This document shows positions 1 to 9,556 of a DNA stretch of 64,000 nt, in pieces. Source of the DNA: Rouxiella sp. S1S-2 (GTDB lineage Bacteria > Pseudomonadota > Gammaproteobacteria > Enterobacterales > Enterobacteriaceae). The position numbers and the translations under genes are program-made. The notes beneath the pieces were generated by a model. The model did no database searches. It saw nothing but the letters and a program-made list of their open reading frames with translations, and was not told the origin of the DNA. Every line of letters starts with the position of its first letter. Positions within the stretch are counted from its first letter, which is position 1. The stretch is from contig NZ_WFKL01000001.1 of the NCBI RefSeq assembly GCF_009208105.1, positions 4,588,001-4,652,000 on the forward strand, written 5' to 3'.

Positions 1-395
1 CCGGCGGAGCGCTTTATGGACTTCAGGTGCTTGAACACAATCTCGCGAACCAGAAGCAGAACATCACCCGCTTTATCGTGCTGGCCAGAAAGGCTATCGA
101 CGTAACCGAGCAGGTTCCGGCAAAAACGACGCTAATTATGGCCACCGGTCAGCAGGCCGGTGCGCTGGTTGATGCACTGATGGTGTTCCGCGAACAGGGC
201 GTGATTATGACCAAGCTGGAATCTCGCCCTATCAACGGTAATCCGTGGGAGGAAATGTTTTACGTCGACGTACAGGCTAACCTGCGCTCTGAGGCAATGC
301 AGAATGCGCTGCGTAATTTAAGTCCAATAACCCGCTCACTCAAGGTTCTGGGTTGCTACCCGAGTGAAAACGTGGTCGCCGTTAACCCAGAATAA
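1..395 (+). CDS. pheA: Bifunctional chorismate mutase/prephenate dehydratase, C-terminal end (partial)
   Basis: Only the last 131 codons are present; the reading frame is open to the left edge (first full codon at base 3), so the start lies outside. The fragment covers the C-terminal ACT regulatory domain that binds phenylalanine. The two effector-site motifs GALV and ESRP (here [13 protein letters not shown]) are intact, as are the ending motifs [15 protein letters not shown] ([11 protein letters not shown]). In the full protein the N-terminal mutase and middle dehydratase convert chorismate to phenylpyruvate. It converges on tyrA, as in other Enterobacterales, and shares a bidirectional terminator with it. 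Confidence 0.97.
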   Translation, partial: GGALYGLQVLEHNLANQKQNITRFIVLARKAIDVTEQVPAKTTLIMATGQQAGALVDALMVFREQGVIMTKLESRPINGNPWEEMFYVDVQANLRSEAMQNALRNLSPITRSLKVLGCYPSENVVAVNPE

Positions 396-413
396 TGCCC
401 GCTCGTGGGCATT

Positions 414-450
414 AAAAAAGGCCAGCACGGGTAACCTGCTGGCCTTTCTC
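414..450. terminator. Bidirectional terminator between pheA and tyrA
   Basis: An 11-bp perfect stem AAAGGCCAGCA (417-427) / TGCTGGCCTTT (437-447) with a 9-nt loop. It is followed by TTTCTCTTTG on the plus strand and by a run of six T on the minus strand, so it can end transcripts from both sides. A second hairpin (AATGCCC/GGGCATT, 394-413) overlaps the pheA stop but has no T run. Confidence 0.85.
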
Positions 451-478
451 TTTGTAGGACGCTTTACATTAATCTGAA

Positions 479-1600
479 CTAGCGGCGATTGTCGTTCGCC
501 TGACGTAGCAATGAACCGCTTTCTTTCAGGAAACGCGGCGCATAATCGCCGAACCAGTCTTCAACCTGCCTGAACTTGGCAATAAACGCCTGTTTATCAC
601 CAGTTTCGAGCAGCGCCAGCGCGTCACCAAATCGCTGATAGTAGCGTTTTATCAGAGAGATATTATTCTCTGACGACATAATGATGTCGGCATAAAGCTG
701 CGGATCCTGCGCAAACAGGCGGCCCACCATGGCCAACTCAAGTCGATATATTGGTGAAGACAGCGCCAAAAGCTGTTCGATTTCAACGTTTTCTTCCGAC
801 AAATGCAGTCCATAGGCAAAGGTCGCAAAGTGGCGCAGTGCCTGGACGAAAGCCATATTCTGGTCATGTTCAACGGCGCTTATTTTATGTAAACGCGCGC
901 CCCACACCTGCAGTTGCTCAAGCAACCACTGATACGCTTCCGGCTCGCGGCCATCACAGTAAACGACAACTTGTTTAGCCAGGCTGGCAACGTCAGGGCC
1001 AAACATTGGATGTAATCCAACGACCGGACCTTCGTGCGCGGCAAGCATCGCCTGCAGCGGTTTATTTTTAACCGATGCCAGGTCAACTAAAATGCAATCA
1101 TCCGGCAGCTTCGGCAGGCGAGCAATCACGTCTTCGGTTAAGTGGATTGGCACGCTGACAATCACCATACCCGCATCGGCAAGAAGAGTCTCAGCCTCAG
1201 GCCAATCTTCCTGCTCCAACGATTTTACCTGATAACCGGAAAGCTCCAGCATGCGGGTAAAGAGGCGTCCCATTTGGCCTTTGCCACCCACAATCACTAC
1301 GGGACGCAGCGCAGGATGAAGGGTTTTAAAGCCTTTATCGTTTTCGCTGGAGTAAGACTCACGCATCACGCGACGCAGAACGTCTTCAATCAAATCGGCA
1401 GGAACGCCCAGATTCTCAGCTTCCTGACGGCGCGAAGCCAGCATCGCGGCTTCGCGCTCGGGCACATAAATCGGCAAGCCGTATCGGCTTTTGACTTCGC
1501 CCACTTCTGCCACCAAATGCAATCGCCTGGCGAGAAGGTCTAACAATGCCTTATCAACTTCATCAATCTGATCGCGCAGTGCATTAAGTTCAGCCACCAT
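479..1600 (-). CDS. tyrA: Bifunctional chorismate mutase/prephenate dehydrogenase (T-protein)
   Basis: 373 residues, the same length as E. coli TyrA. It makes 4-hydroxyphenylpyruvate from chorismate for tyrosine synthesis. Residues 1-90 are the AroQ-type mutase ([24 protein letters not shown] linker); from about 100 comes the NAD-binding dehydrogenase with [11 protein letters not shown] and the conserved GLHPMFGPD and [13 protein letters not shown] segments. The start at 1600 is chosen because [10 protein letters not shown] matches the family and is preceded by an AGGAGA ribosome site; the frame stays open 34 codons further into aroF. It lies 7 nt behind aroF and is co-transcribed with it under TyrR. 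Confidence 0.97.
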   Translation of the reverse strand: MVAELNALRDQIDEVDKALLDLLARRLHLVAEVGEVKSRYGLPIYVPEREAAMLASRRQEAENLGVPADLIEDVLRRVMRESYSSENDKGFKTLHPALRPVVIVGGKGQMGRLFTRMLELSGYQVKSLEQEDWPEAETLLADAGMVIVSVPIHLTEDVIARLPKLPDDCILVDLASVKNKPLQAMLAAHEGPVVGLHPMFGPDVASLAKQVVVYCDGREPEAYQWLLEQLQVWGARLHKISAVEHDQNMAFVQALRHFATFAYGLHLSEENVEIEQLLALSSPIYRLELAMVGRLFAQDPQLYADIIMSSENNISLIKRYYQRFGDALALLETGDKQAFIAKFRQVEDWFGDYAPRFLKESGSLLRQANDNRR

Positions 1601-1607
1601 AAAACGT

Positions 1608-2684
1608 TTACTCTCCTGAAATTCGTGCTGCCAGCGAGTCACCCAGTTCCTGATGCATATTACGCAGCAGAGCCTCAGTGGTTTCCCAGTTAATGCAGGC
1701 ATCGGTCACGGAAACGCCATAGCGCATCTCTGAACGCGGTTGCTCTGACGATTGGTTGCCTTCTTGCAGATGGCTCTCGAGCATCAAACCGGTAATTGAA
1801 CGATTTCCGGCTTTAATCTGGCTGATGGCCGATTCGGCAACCAACGGCTGGCGGCGATAGTCTTTGTTTGAATTGCCATGGCTGCAATCTATCATCAAGG
1901 AAGGACGGAGTCCCGCATCCTGCATCTGTTTTTCACAGTCGCGAACGTCTTCTGCACTGTAGTTTGGCGTTTTTCCACCGCGAAGAATAACGTGGCCGTC
2001 CGGATTACCCTGAGTTTGCAACAAACAAACCTGACCGGCCTGATTAATACCAACAAAACGGTGCGGCATTGCGGCAGCGCGCATGGCGTTAATGGCAGTA
2101 CTCAGACTGCCGTCAGTACCGTTTTTAAAGCCTACCGGCATCGAGAGGCCCGAGGCCATTTCGCGGTGAGTTTGTGATTCAGTGGTACGCGCACCAATGG
2201 CCGACCAGCTGAACAGGTCGCCGAGGTACTGGGGGCTGTTTGGATCCAACGCTTCGGTAGCAATGGGCAGGCCCATGCTGACCAGTTGCAGCAAAAGATT
2301 ACGCGCGATGTGTAAACCGCCTTCAACGTCAAAGGTGCCGTCCATGTGCGGATCATTGATAAGCCCTTTCCAACCCACGGTAGTGCGGGGTTTTTCGAAG
2401 TAAACGCGCATCACGATGTAAAGACGATCGCTCAGCTCTTCAGACAGGGTTTTCAGGTGACGTGCATAATCTATTGCGGCATCAAGGTCGTGCACAGAAC
2501 ACGGACCGCAAACAATCAGCAAACGTGGGTCACGACCGTGAATGATATCGGCGATGGTCTGGCGAGACTGTTCGATGCTGGTTTGATTATCAGCGCTTAA
2601 AGGGAATTTGTTTTTCAGTTCTTCAGGCGTAATAAGGATTTCTTCGGCACTGATGTGCACGTTGTTCAGGGCGTCTTTTTGCAT
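1608..2684 (-). CDS. aroF: 3-deoxy-7-phosphoheptulonate (DAHP) synthase, tyrosine-sensitive
   Basis: 358 residues, type I alpha DAHP synthase. It condenses PEP and erythrose 4-phosphate, the first step of the shikimate pathway. Family motifs are intact: GPCSVHD, the [15 protein letters not shown]4P segment, [21 protein letters not shown] and the metal/substrate region [14 protein letters not shown]. The N-terminal MQKDALNN with Asn7-Asn8, the region linked to tyrosine inhibition in E. coli AroF, together with its place directly upstream of tyrA, identifies it as AroF and not AroG or AroH. Transcription starts in a region with three TyrR boxes. Confidence 0.97.
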   Translation of the reverse strand: MQKDALNNVHISAEEILITPEELKNKFPLSADNQTSIEQSRQTIADIIHGRDPRLLIVCGPCSVHDLDAAIDYARHLKTLSEELSDRLYIVMRVYFEKPRTTVGWKGLINDPHMDGTFDVEGGLHIARNLLLQLVSMGLPIATEALDPNSPQYLGDLFSWSAIGARTTESQTHREMASGLSMPVGFKNGTDGSLSTAINAMRAAAMPHRFVGINQAGQVCLLQTQGNPDGHVILRGGKTPNYSAEDVRDCEKQMQDAGLRPSLMIDCSHGNSNKDYRRQPLVAESAISQIKAGNRSITGLMLESHLQEGNQSSEQPRSEMRYGVSVTDACINWETTEALLRNMHQELGDSLAARISGE

Positions 2685-2743
2685 GATGGCTATCCACGAT
2701 AAATTTGAATTTTTTTGCTGTTATAGCAGCACTGCGGACAACG

Positions 2744-2772
2744 ATAACACAGGCTGTAAACTTTTTAAACAA
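2744..2772 (-). promoter_or_regulatory. Probable aroF-tyrA promoter
   Basis: On the minus strand -35 TTGTTT (2772-2767), 17-nt spacer, -10 TGTTAT (2749-2744), about 60 nt before the aroF start. The proximal TyrR-box-like sequence covers the -35 region, which fits repression by TyrR. Confidence 0.55.
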
Positions 2773-2836
2773 CATGTGTAAACTTTAAATTACCAAAGGC
2801 GCATTAAAGGCCATTAAGTGTAAATATAAAATTACA
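2755..2836. promoter_or_regulatory. Array of three TyrR-box-like sites upstream of aroF
   Basis: The TyrR consensus is TGTAAA-N6-TTTACA. The distal site at 2819-2836 reads TGTAAA-TATAAA-ATTACA (11 of 12 fixed positions). Weaker sites are TGTAAA-CTTTAA-ATTACC (2777-2794) and TGTAAA-CTTTTT-AAACAA (2755-2772, covering the -35). Spacing is 22 and 42 bp, close to two and four helical turns. E. coli aroF also has three boxes. Confidence 0.75.
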
Positions 2837-2875
2837 CCCTAAAGTTAGCACATGGGAGGACCCGGTTTCTGCAGG

Positions 2876-2908
2876 CAAAAAAAAACGGCCCGCAAGCGGG
2901 CCGTTTAT
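2876..2908 (-). terminator. Terminator of the rpsP-rimM-trmD-rplS operon
   Basis: Stem AAACGGCCCGC / GCGGGCCGTTT with loop AA (2883-2906), followed on the minus strand by a run of T. It lies 17 nt after the rplS stop. Confidence 0.9.
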
Positions 2909-2924
2909 ATAACACTTGAGAATG

Positions 2925-3302
<378 letters not shown>

Positions 3303-3360
3303 CTAGGTAAACTGATAGTTCGGAAAAGCTTGGCGTTATGCTCAAACATTCCCTTCATAG

Positions 3361-4110
3361 TCATTGTTGACTGATTCGATGTTCCCGTTGGAACTCTTTC
3401 AGCAACACCTCTTGCTCGTCAGTCAGAGCTAGGTTTTCCAGAAGTTCAGGTCTTCTAAGCCAGGTACGACCCAGCGACTGCTTCAAACGCCAGCGACGTA
3501 TTTCTGCATGGTTTCCCGACAGTAGAACCGGGGGAACTTCCATGCCTTCCAACACTTCAGGGCGGGTATAATGAGGACAATCCAGTAGACCATCGGCAAA
3601 AGAATCTTCCTCTGCCGAAGCATGATGACCCAGAACGCCCGGTATAAAGCGGGATACTGAATCAATCAACGTCATAGCGGGTAACTCCCCACCGCTGAGT
3701 ACGTAATCGCCTATTGACCATTCTTCGTCAATTTCGGTTTTGATCACGCGCTCGTCGATCCCCTCGTAGCGACCACACACCAGTACAATTTTCTGGTAAG
3801 CCGCCAGTTCGCAAACGCCTTGCTGGTCAAGTTTGCGCCCCTGTGGTGAAAGATAAATCACTTTCACGCCTTCGCCTGCCGCTGCTTTAGCTGTATGAAT
3901 CGCTTCCCGCAAGGGTTGCACCATCATCAGCATTCCCGGGCCGCCGCCGTAAGGGCGTTCGTCCACGGTACGATGCCGATCGTAGGCGAAGTCACGAGGA
4001 CTCCAGCACGCTACGCTCAGCAGGCCATTCTTTACTGCCCGGCCAGTTACCCCGTAATCGGTGATTGCGCGGAACATTTCAGGGAAAAGGCTAACTATAC
4101 CAATCCACAT
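3361..4110 (-). CDS. trmD: tRNA (guanine37-N1)-methyltransferase
   Basis: 249 residues (E. coli 255). Makes m1G37 in tRNAs reading CNN, UGG and CGG codons, using SAM, and so prevents +1 frameshifting. SPOUT (trefoil-knot) methyltransferase: the knot includes [23 protein letters not shown] and [15 protein letters not shown], and the family motif [12 protein letters not shown] is present. C-terminal residues [18 protein letters not shown] form the tRNA-binding domain. It lies 66 nt after rimM and 73 nt before rplS in the classical trmD operon. Confidence 0.98.
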   Translation of the reverse strand: MWIGIVSLFPEMFRAITDYGVTGRAVKNGLLSVACWSPRDFAYDRHRTVDERPYGGGPGMLMMVQPLREAIHTAKAAAGEGVKVIYLSPQGRKLDQQGVCELAAYQKIVLVCGRYEGIDERVIKTEIDEEWSIGDYVLSGGELPAMTLIDSVSRFIPGVLGHHASAEEDSFADGLLDCPHYTRPEVLEGMEVPPVLLSGNHAEIRRWRLKQSLGRTWLRRPELLENLALTDEQEVLLKEFQREHRISQQ

Positions 4111-4176
4111 AGCCTAATCCTTATAACCACGTTCCGCTCAGCCTACAGTTATCTACACGAGTAGACATTACGGAGG

Positions 4177-4725
4177 TCAAAAACCAGGATCCCAATCTAT
4201 CTCGATGACTCGAGTAGTGAGATCGACTTTCTTGATAACCTGCCCATCGAGGAACGGAATTAACCGCTCCTTGATGCCAAATGCATCTTTCAGGTTTGCT
4301 TTAACTACCATGACATCGTTCGAACCGGTTTCCATCATATCGATGACTTTACCGAATTCGTAACCGGTGGTTGATACTACCTGGCAACCGAAAAGGTCTT
4401 TCCAGTAGTAATCGCCGTCGGTCAGGTCTGGCAGTTGGCGTGAATCTACAACTATCTCGCGATTTGTCAGCAGATTGGCCGCATCCCGATCGTCAACGCC
4501 TTTGACTTTGATGATCAGGTCCTGATTGTGGCGCTTCCAGCTTTCCAGCTCTACAGCTTGCCACTTACCTGCCTGCTGGATAAACCACGGCTGGTATTCG
4601 AAAATGCTTTCAGCGTCTTCGGTGGATGAAAACACTCTGAGCCAACCGCGAATACCGTAAGTTGAGCCCATTTTACCGAGAACAATCGGTTCTTCAGGCG
4701 CCACTGGATTGAGTTGCTTGCTCAT
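4177..4725 (-). CDS. rimM: Ribosome maturation factor RimM
   Basis: 182 residues, the E. coli length. RimM binds S19 and assists maturation of the 30S head. An N-terminal beta-barrel domain ([16 protein letters not shown]) and a C-terminal PRC-barrel ([27 protein letters not shown], ending EIDWDPGF) are both complete. The start [12 protein letters not shown] is chosen by similarity; an in-frame ATG three codons upstream (4734) is possible. It lies 18 nt behind rpsP. Confidence 0.96.
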   Translation of the reverse strand: MSKQLNPVAPEEPIVLGKMGSTYGIRGWLRVFSSTEDAESIFEYQPWFIQQAGKWQAVELESWKRHNQDLIIKVKGVDDRDAANLLTNREIVVDSRQLPDLTDGDYYWKDLFGCQVVSTTGYEFGKVIDMMETGSNDVMVVKANLKDAFGIKERLIPFLDGQVIKKVDLTTRVIEIDWDPGF

Positions 4726-4743
4726 TGTCACCACCGCGACGGA

Positions 4744-4992
4744 TTAAGCTGCTTTCTTAGCGTCTTTGATCAGCGAAGCTACGCGATCAGAAACGGTTGC
4801 ACCCAGATCTTGCCAATGAGCAATACGATCCAGGTCCAGACGCAGTGCTTCAGCCTGGCCAGAAGCCAATGGGTTGAAGAAGCCTACGCGCTCGATGAAG
4901 CGACCATCACGAGCATTGCGGCTGTCGGTCACTACTACTTGATAGAACGGACGCTTTTTTGCGCCGCCACGTGCCAAACGAATTGTTACCAT
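4744..4992 (-). CDS. rpsP: 30S ribosomal protein S16
   Basis: 82 residues, the usual length, starting [20 protein letters not shown] and including [15 protein letters not shown]16 binds 16S rRNA early in 30S assembly. The start at 4992 has an AGAGGA ribosome site 5-8 nt upstream; upstream extension of the frame runs through the leader hairpin and is not coding. First gene of the trmD operon. Confidence 0.98.
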   Translation of the reverse strand: MVTIRLARGGAKKRPFYQVVVTDSRNARDGRFIERVGFFNPLASGQAEALRLDLDRIAHWQDLGATVSDRVASLIKDAKKAA

Positions 4993-5015
4993 AACATCCT
5001 CTTTAGTGAATAAAA

Positions 5016-5049
5016 CAACCAGACCCCATCGGGGAACGGGGTCTGGTTG
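5016..5049 (-). promoter_or_regulatory. Leader hairpin of the rpsP operon (possible attenuator)
   Basis: Perfect 12-bp stem CAACCAGACCCC / GGGGTCTGGTTG with a 10-nt loop. On the minus strand it is followed at once by TTTTATTC and then, only 24 nt from the stem, by the rpsP start codon. It is downstream of the likely promoter, so it lies in the leader RNA. It could also end readthrough from ffh. Confidence 0.7.
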
Positions 5050-5105
5050 CAATATAAAAAGCCCGAAAATTTTACTCATTTTGGAGCAAAAAGCAATCGA
5101 AAGCG

Positions 5106-5133
5106 TCTATAACCCAAAACTACTTTTGACCAA
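5106..5133 (-). promoter_or_regulatory. Probable promoter of the rpsP operon
   Basis: Minus strand -35 TTGGTC (5133-5128), 16-nt spacer, -10 TATAGA (5111-5106), in the ffh-rpsP gap and upstream of the leader hairpin. A second weaker pair TTGCTT/TAAAAT lies closer to the gene. Confidence 0.5.
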
Positions 5134-5173
5134 TGGCTAATTTTCAGTACTTATTATCATGTTGAACAGCGTC

Positions 5174-6535
5174 TTAACGGCCAGGGAAACCAGGTGGCAT
5201 CATACCTTTCATGCCACGCATCATCTTGGCCATGCCGCCGTTCTTCATTTTCTTCATCATGCGCTGCATGTCGTCAAACTGCTTGAGCAGTCTGTTAACG
5301 TCCTGCACCTGCATACCGGCACCCAGCGCGATACGGCGCTTGCGGGAACCTTTGATGATTTCTGGCTTGGCGCGCTCTTTGAGCGTCATCGAGTTGATGA
5401 TAGCTTCCATGCGCACCAGCACTTTGTCGTCCATCTGCGACTTGACGTTGTCTGGCAATTGACCCACACCCGGCAGCTTGCTCATCATGCTGGCCATGCC
5501 ACCCATGTTGCGCATTTGCTTAAGCTGGTCGAGGAAATCGGTCAGGTCGAAACCATTGCCCTTTTTCATCTTGTTGGCCAGCTTCTCGGCCTGTGCGCGG
5601 TCTACCTTGCTTTCGATATCTTCGATAAGGGAAAGCACGTCGCCCATGCCCAGAATACGTGATGCCACGCGGTCTGGATGGAAGGGTTCAAGGGCTTCAA
5701 TTTTCTCGCCCATGCCCAGGAATTTAATCGGTTTGCCCGTGATATGACGAATAGAGAGCGCCGCACCACCGCGGGCATCGCCGTCTACTTTCGTTAGAAT
5801 CACACCGGTCAGCGGCAACGCTTCGTTGAAGGCTTTAGCCGTGTTGGCGGCATCCTGACCGGTCATGGCATCGACTACAAACAGCGTTTCAACCGGCTTT
5901 ATAGCCGCGTGAACCTGTTTGATTTCGTCCATCATCGCTTCATCAACGTGCAAACGACCGGCGGTATCCACCAGCAATACGTCGAAGAATTTCAGTTTTG
6001 CATGTTGCAAAGCGGCGTTAACGATGTCGATGGGCTTCTGGCTAGTATCAGAGGAGAAGAAGTCTACCCCTACCTGCTCCGCCAGAGTTTCTAGCTGTTT
6101 AATCGCCGCAGGGCGATAAACGTCGGCAGAAACAACTAACACTTTTTTCTTGCGCTTTTCTTTCAGGAATTTAGCAAGTTTCGCGACGCTAGTGGTTTTA
6201 CCCGCCCCCTGCAGACCCGCCATTAGCACTACGGCCGGTGGCTGAGCAGCGAGGTTTAGCTCGGAATTTGCTTCGCCCATTGCTGTAACCAGCTCTTTCT
6301 GGACGATTTTTATAAACTCTTGACCCGGCGTCAGACTTTTGTTGACTTCAGTGCCAACGGCCGCCTCTTTGACACGGTTAATGAAGTCGCGCACTACCGG
6401 TAGCGCAACGTCCGCCTCCAGCAATGCCATGCGTACTTCACGCAGAGTTTCCTTAACATTTTCTTCGGTCAGCCGCCCACGGCCGCTGATATTGCGCAGT
6501 GTGCGCGACAATCGATCGGTTAAATTATCAAACAT
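5174..6535 (-). CDS. ffh: Signal recognition particle protein Ffh (SRP54)
   Basis: 453 residues, the E. coli length. It binds 4.5S RNA and signal sequences of nascent inner-membrane proteins and delivers them to FtsY. Order: N-terminal helical bundle (1-85), GTPase domain with GLQGAGKTT (P-loop), DTAGRLHVDE and TKVDGDARGG, then the methionine-rich M domain (about 300-453) ending in many Met residues (QRMMKKMKNGGMAKMMRG). Transcribed towards rpsP but probably a separate unit. A TATAAT element (6591-6586) lies 50 nt upstream of the start. Confidence 0.98.
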   Translation of the reverse strand: MFDNLTDRLSRTLRNISGRGRLTEENVKETLREVRMALLEADVALPVVRDFINRVKEAAVGTEVNKSLTPGQEFIKIVQKELVTAMGEANSELNLAAQPPAVVLMAGLQGAGKTTSVAKLAKFLKEKRKKKVLVVSADVYRPAAIKQLETLAEQVGVDFFSSDTSQKPIDIVNAALQHAKLKFFDVLLVDTAGRLHVDEAMMDEIKQVHAAIKPVETLFVVDAMTGQDAANTAKAFNEALPLTGVILTKVDGDARGGAALSIRHITGKPIKFLGMGEKIEALEPFHPDRVASRILGMGDVLSLIEDIESKVDRAQAEKLANKMKKGNGFDLTDFLDQLKQMRNMGGMASMMSKLPGVGQLPDNVKSQMDDKVLVRMEAIINSMTLKERAKPEIIKGSRKRRIALGAGMQVQDVNRLLKQFDDMQRMMKKMKNGGMAKMMRGMKGMMPPGFPGR

Positions 6536-6648
6536 CGTCTCTTGCTCAACGTAATGACAGGCCGCCTTTGCGACACAATTGCGGGATTATAACACGAGAT
6601 GTCCGCACAATCTCTGCCCGATATATAAAGGTAAACACCGGAGAGTAG

Positions 6649-6677
6649 TTGGAGCACGACGCCGGTAACGTTATACT
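6649..6677 (+). promoter_or_regulatory. Probable ypjD promoter
   Basis: -35 TTGGAG (6649-6654), 17-nt spacer, -10 TATACT (6672-6677), 38 nt before the ypjD start, in the ffh/ypjD divergent gap. Confidence 0.6.
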
Positions 6678-6714
6678 GGCTTTCTCATTCATTTTACGAC
6701 GCAAATGACACAAT

Positions 6715-7506
6715 ATGCCCGTTTTCGCTCTTGTCGCCATGATCGCCTATTTGTTAAGCCTTTCTCTGATCATTCCCAGCCTGATCCGCAAGAATGGCAC
6801 CTATCGGCGCATCGCGTTACTTTCGGCCGTTGTCGCCCTGATTTGCCACGCCGTTACGCTTGAACAGCGTGTGTTTGACGTCAGCACTGGTCAAAACCTG
6901 AGCCTGGTCAACATCGGCTCGATAGTCAGCCTGATCATCTGTACGGTGATGACTATTGTGGCGTCGAAAAGCCGCGGCTGGTTTATATTGCCGATTGTTT
7001 ACTGCTTCGCGTTGATAAACCTCGCGCTGGTTGCATTCCTGCCCGGCGAATTTATAACGCACCTTGAGGCAAGCAAAGGTCTGCTGGTCCATATAGGATT
7101 AGCGCTCTTTTCCTACGCAACACTGATTATTGCTGCACTGTATGCGCTGCAACTTGCCTGGCTCGATTATCAGCTGAAAAATAAAAAGCTGACGTTTTCG
7201 TCCGACATGCCGCCTTTAATGAGCATTGAACGCAAGCTTTTCCACATCACGCAGGGCGGCGTCATCCTGTTAACGCTGACACTTTGCACTGGCCTGCTGT
7301 ATATGGAAAATCTGTTCAGCCGTGAGAACATCGATAAAGCCGTGCTGTCTATTCTGGCGTGGCTGGTTTATATCGTACTGCTTTGGGGTCATTATCACGA
7401 AGGCTGGCGCGGCCGCCGCGTGGTATGGTTCAGCATGGCGGGCGCCATTTTACTGACGCTGGCCTATTTTGGCAGTCGCCTCATTCAGCAAGTCATGGTT
7501 CACTGA
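6715..7506 (+). CDS. ypjD: Inner membrane protein YpjD (CcsA/cytochrome c assembly-like)
   Basis: 263 residues with about eight hydrophobic segments spread over the length. The region around WGHYHEGWRGRRVVWFSMAG and the heme-protein-like SYATLIIAALYALQL segment are features of the cytochrome c assembly (CcsA/CcmC) superfamily, to which YpjD belongs. The exact role is not established; it is usually found next to corB and thought to help its function. Start ATG at 6715, and corB follows after 57 nt, so the two are probably one operon divergent from ffh. Confidence 0.9.
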   Translation: MPVFALVAMIAYLLSLSLIIPSLIRKNGTYRRIALLSAVVALICHAVTLEQRVFDVSTGQNLSLVNIGSIVSLIICTVMTIVASKSRGWFILPIVYCFALINLALVAFLPGEFITHLEASKGLLVHIGLALFSYATLIIAALYALQLAWLDYQLKNKKLTFSSDMPPLMSIERKLFHITQGGVILLTLTLCTGLLYMENLFSRENIDKAVLSILAWLVYIVLLWGHYHEGWRGRRVVWFSMAGAILLTLAYFGSRLIQQVMVH

Positions 7507-7563
7507 GCATTGCGTAAACGTTGTTCATAGTTTTTAGTTTTTAACTCAATAAGGAATTACCCG

Positions 7564-8853
7564 TTGGAGCACGTCTCTACAACTACCCTCATTATCATAT
7601 TGGCTATCATGGTGGTAGTTTCCGGCTATTTTTCAGCTTCCGAAACAGGAATGATGACGCTGAACCGCTATCGGTTACGTCATCTTGCCAAGCAAGGAAA
7701 CCGCGCCGCACGACGTGTTGAAAAGCTGCTTAAGCGCCCAGATCAGTTGATCAGTTTGGTACTGATCGGCAATAACCTGGTCAATATTCTCGCCTCGGCG
7801 CTGGCAACAATTGTCGGCATGCGTCTTTATGGCGATGCGGGCGTGGCTATTGCTACCGGCGTTCTGACCTTTGTGGTTCTGCTGTTTGCCGAAGTGCTGC
7901 CGAAAACCTATGCGGCGCTACATCCCGAACGCGTGGCCTTCCCGAGCAGTATTCTGCTGCGACCGCTGCAAACGATCATGATGCCGCTGGTATGGTTGCT
8001 CAACAACCTTTCCAAAATATTGATGCGCATGTTTGGTATTAAAACCAACGTTGGCATTAGCGACGCGGTGAGTAAAGAAGAGCTACGCACTATCGTGAAC
8101 GAATCACGTTCGCAGATTTCGCGTCGCAATCAGGACATGCTGCTCTCAGTGCTGGATCTGGAAAAGGTCTCTGTGGATGACATTATGGTGCCGCGAAATG
8201 AAATCGTGGGTATTGATATCAACGACGACTGGAAGTCGATTATTCGTCAGTTAACGCACTCGCCGCATGGCCGCATTGTGCTCTACCGCGACTCACTTGA
8301 CGACGCTATCGGCATGCTGCGACTGCGCGAAGCCTATCGTCTGATGACAGAAAAGAAAGAATTTACCAAAGAAAACCTCCTGCGCGCTGCCGATGAAATC
8401 TACTACATCCCTGAAGGCACGCCGCTGAATATTCAGCTGGTAAAATTTCAGCGGAACAAGAAGAAAGTCGGCATCGTGGTAGATGAATACGGTGATATTC
8501 AAGGGCTGGTCACGGTTGAAGATATTCTAGAAGAGATAGTCGGTGACTTTACCACCTCAATGTCGCCTACGCTGGCGGAAGAAGTCACGCCGCAGAGCGA
8601 TGGTACCGTGCTGATTGAAGGCAGCGCCAACGTGCGTGAGCTTAACAAAGCCTTTAACTGGAACCTGCCGACCGACGGACCGCGTACTATCAACGGCATG
8701 CTGCTGGAGGTACTGGAAGATATTCCCAAGGCCGGGGCCAGCCTACGTATTGAAAGCTATGAAGTCGAAATCCTCGACGTGCAGGACAACATGATTAAAC
8801 GGGTAAAAGTTCGTCCGCTGAAAACGCAGCGTAGCGCCAACGATCATCACTAA
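7564..8853 (+). CDS. corB: CNNM/CorB-family transporter-associated protein (HlyC/CorC family)
   Basis: 429 residues, equals E. coli YfjD. Order: DUF21 membrane domain with four hydrophobic segments (about 1-180; SGYFSASETGMMTLNRYR and LIGNNLVNILASALATI), a pair of CBS domains (about 200-330; VPRNEIVGIDI, HGRIVLYRD, VDEYGDIQGLVTVEDILEEIVGD), and a C-terminal CorC_HlyC domain. The family is linked to magnesium/cobalt homeostasis. The start is TTG (codon reads UUG GAG CAC, giving MEHVSTTT), with AAGGAA 8 nt upstream; no ATG in frame fits. Ends at a terminator shared with luxS. Confidence 0.92.
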   Translation: MEHVSTTTLIIILAIMVVVSGYFSASETGMMTLNRYRLRHLAKQGNRAARRVEKLLKRPDQLISLVLIGNNLVNILASALATIVGMRLYGDAGVAIATGVLTFVVLLFAEVLPKTYAALHPERVAFPSSILLRPLQTIMMPLVWLLNNLSKILMRMFGIKTNVGISDAVSKEELRTIVNESRSQISRRNQDMLLSVLDLEKVSVDDIMVPRNEIVGIDINDDWKSIIRQLTHSPHGRIVLYRDSLDDAIGMLRLREAYRLMTEKKEFTKENLLRAADEIYYIPEGTPLNIQLVKFQRNKKKVGIVVDEYGDIQGLVTVEDILEEIVGDFTTSMSPTLAEEVTPQSDGTVLIEGSANVRELNKAFNWNLPTDGPRTINGMLLEVLEDIPKAGASLRIESYEVEILDVQDNMIKRVKVRPLKTQRSANDHH

Positions 8854-8879
8854 GCTTTCGCCACTGTGCCGCAGCCAAT

Positions 8880-8909
8880 AAAAAAGACGCGATAATCGCG
8901 TCTTTTTTT
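8880..8909. terminator. Bidirectional terminator between corB and luxS
   Basis: Stem AAAGACGCG / CGCGTCTTT with a 5-nt loop, flanked by A run on the left and T run on the right, so it serves corB (plus) and luxS (minus). Confidence 0.92.
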
Positions 8910-8962
8910 ATGCCCAAATCACGTGATCCGGAGCCGCTGCAATCATCAAATACTACGATTAA

Positions 8963-9478
8963 CTAGATGTGCAGTTCGGTCAGTTTTTCTGGCGGCAGTG
9001 CCAGTTCATCATTGTGATTAACGCCAATTTCACTATCAACGATGTGCTGAGCGATTTCCTGTGCTTCTTTCAATGAGTGCATGTTGCAAGTACCACATTG
9101 ATAAATGTTCAGCTCAGGGATCTGATTCTGATCTTTCACTTTCAGAATGTCAGCCATGGCCGCTTTCCAAGAAGAAGCAACAAACTTCTCGTCTGGCACA
9201 CCAATCAGGCTCATGTAGAAACCTGTACGGCAACCCATCGGAGAAATATCGATAATTTCAACGCCGTTACCATTAAGGTGATTACGCATAAAACCAGCAA
9301 ACAGGTGCTCCAGAGTGTGAGTACCGCGCTCAGTCATCACTTCAATATTCGGGCGGCAGAAGCGCAGATCGAATACAGTAATGGTGTCCCCACTTGGGGT
9401 TTTCATGGTTTTAGCGACACGAACGGCCGGTGCTGCCATTCGGGTATGGTCTACGGTAAAGCTATCCAACAGTGGCAT
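8963..9478 (-). CDS. luxS: S-ribosylhomocysteine lyase (autoinducer-2 synthase)
   Basis: 171 residues. Cleaves S-ribosylhomocysteine to homocysteine and DPD, the AI-2 precursor. The metal ligands are visible: His54 and His58 in THTLEH and the Cys in QCGTCNMHS; the catalytic Cys in [13 protein letters not shown] is also present. The start [11 protein letters not shown] at 9478 has a GGAGAGG ribosome site; extending further upstream would run into the micA region. Downstream of gshA, 171 nt away, with micA in the gap on the other strand. Confidence 0.98.
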   Translation of the reverse strand: MPLLDSFTVDHTRMAAPAVRVAKTMKTPSGDTITVFDLRFCRPNIEVMTERGTHTLEHLFAGFMRNHLNGNGVEIIDISPMGCRTGFYMSLIGVPDEKFVASSWKAAMADILKVKDQNQIPELNIYQCGTCNMHSLKEAQEIAQHIVDSEIGVNHNDELALPPEKLTELHI

Positions 9479-9521
9479 GTCGTCACCTCTCCTAAAAATA
9501 AATAATTTTTTTTCGAACTCA

Positions 9522-9550
9522 GGAAACCTTTTCCCATAACGTGAGTCTGA
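9522..9550 (+). promoter_or_regulatory. Sigma-E-type promoter of micA
   Basis: -35 GGAAACC (9522-9528; consensus GGAACTT), 17-nt spacer, -10 TCTGA (9546-9550), 6 nt before the expected MicA 5' end. MicA in E. coli is controlled by RpoE. Confidence 0.65.
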
Positions 9551-9556
9551 ATATAT

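Noticed and set aside
1142..1543. Long plus-strand open frame inside tyrA
   Set aside because: Shadow frame antisense to a clear gene; no protein features of its own.
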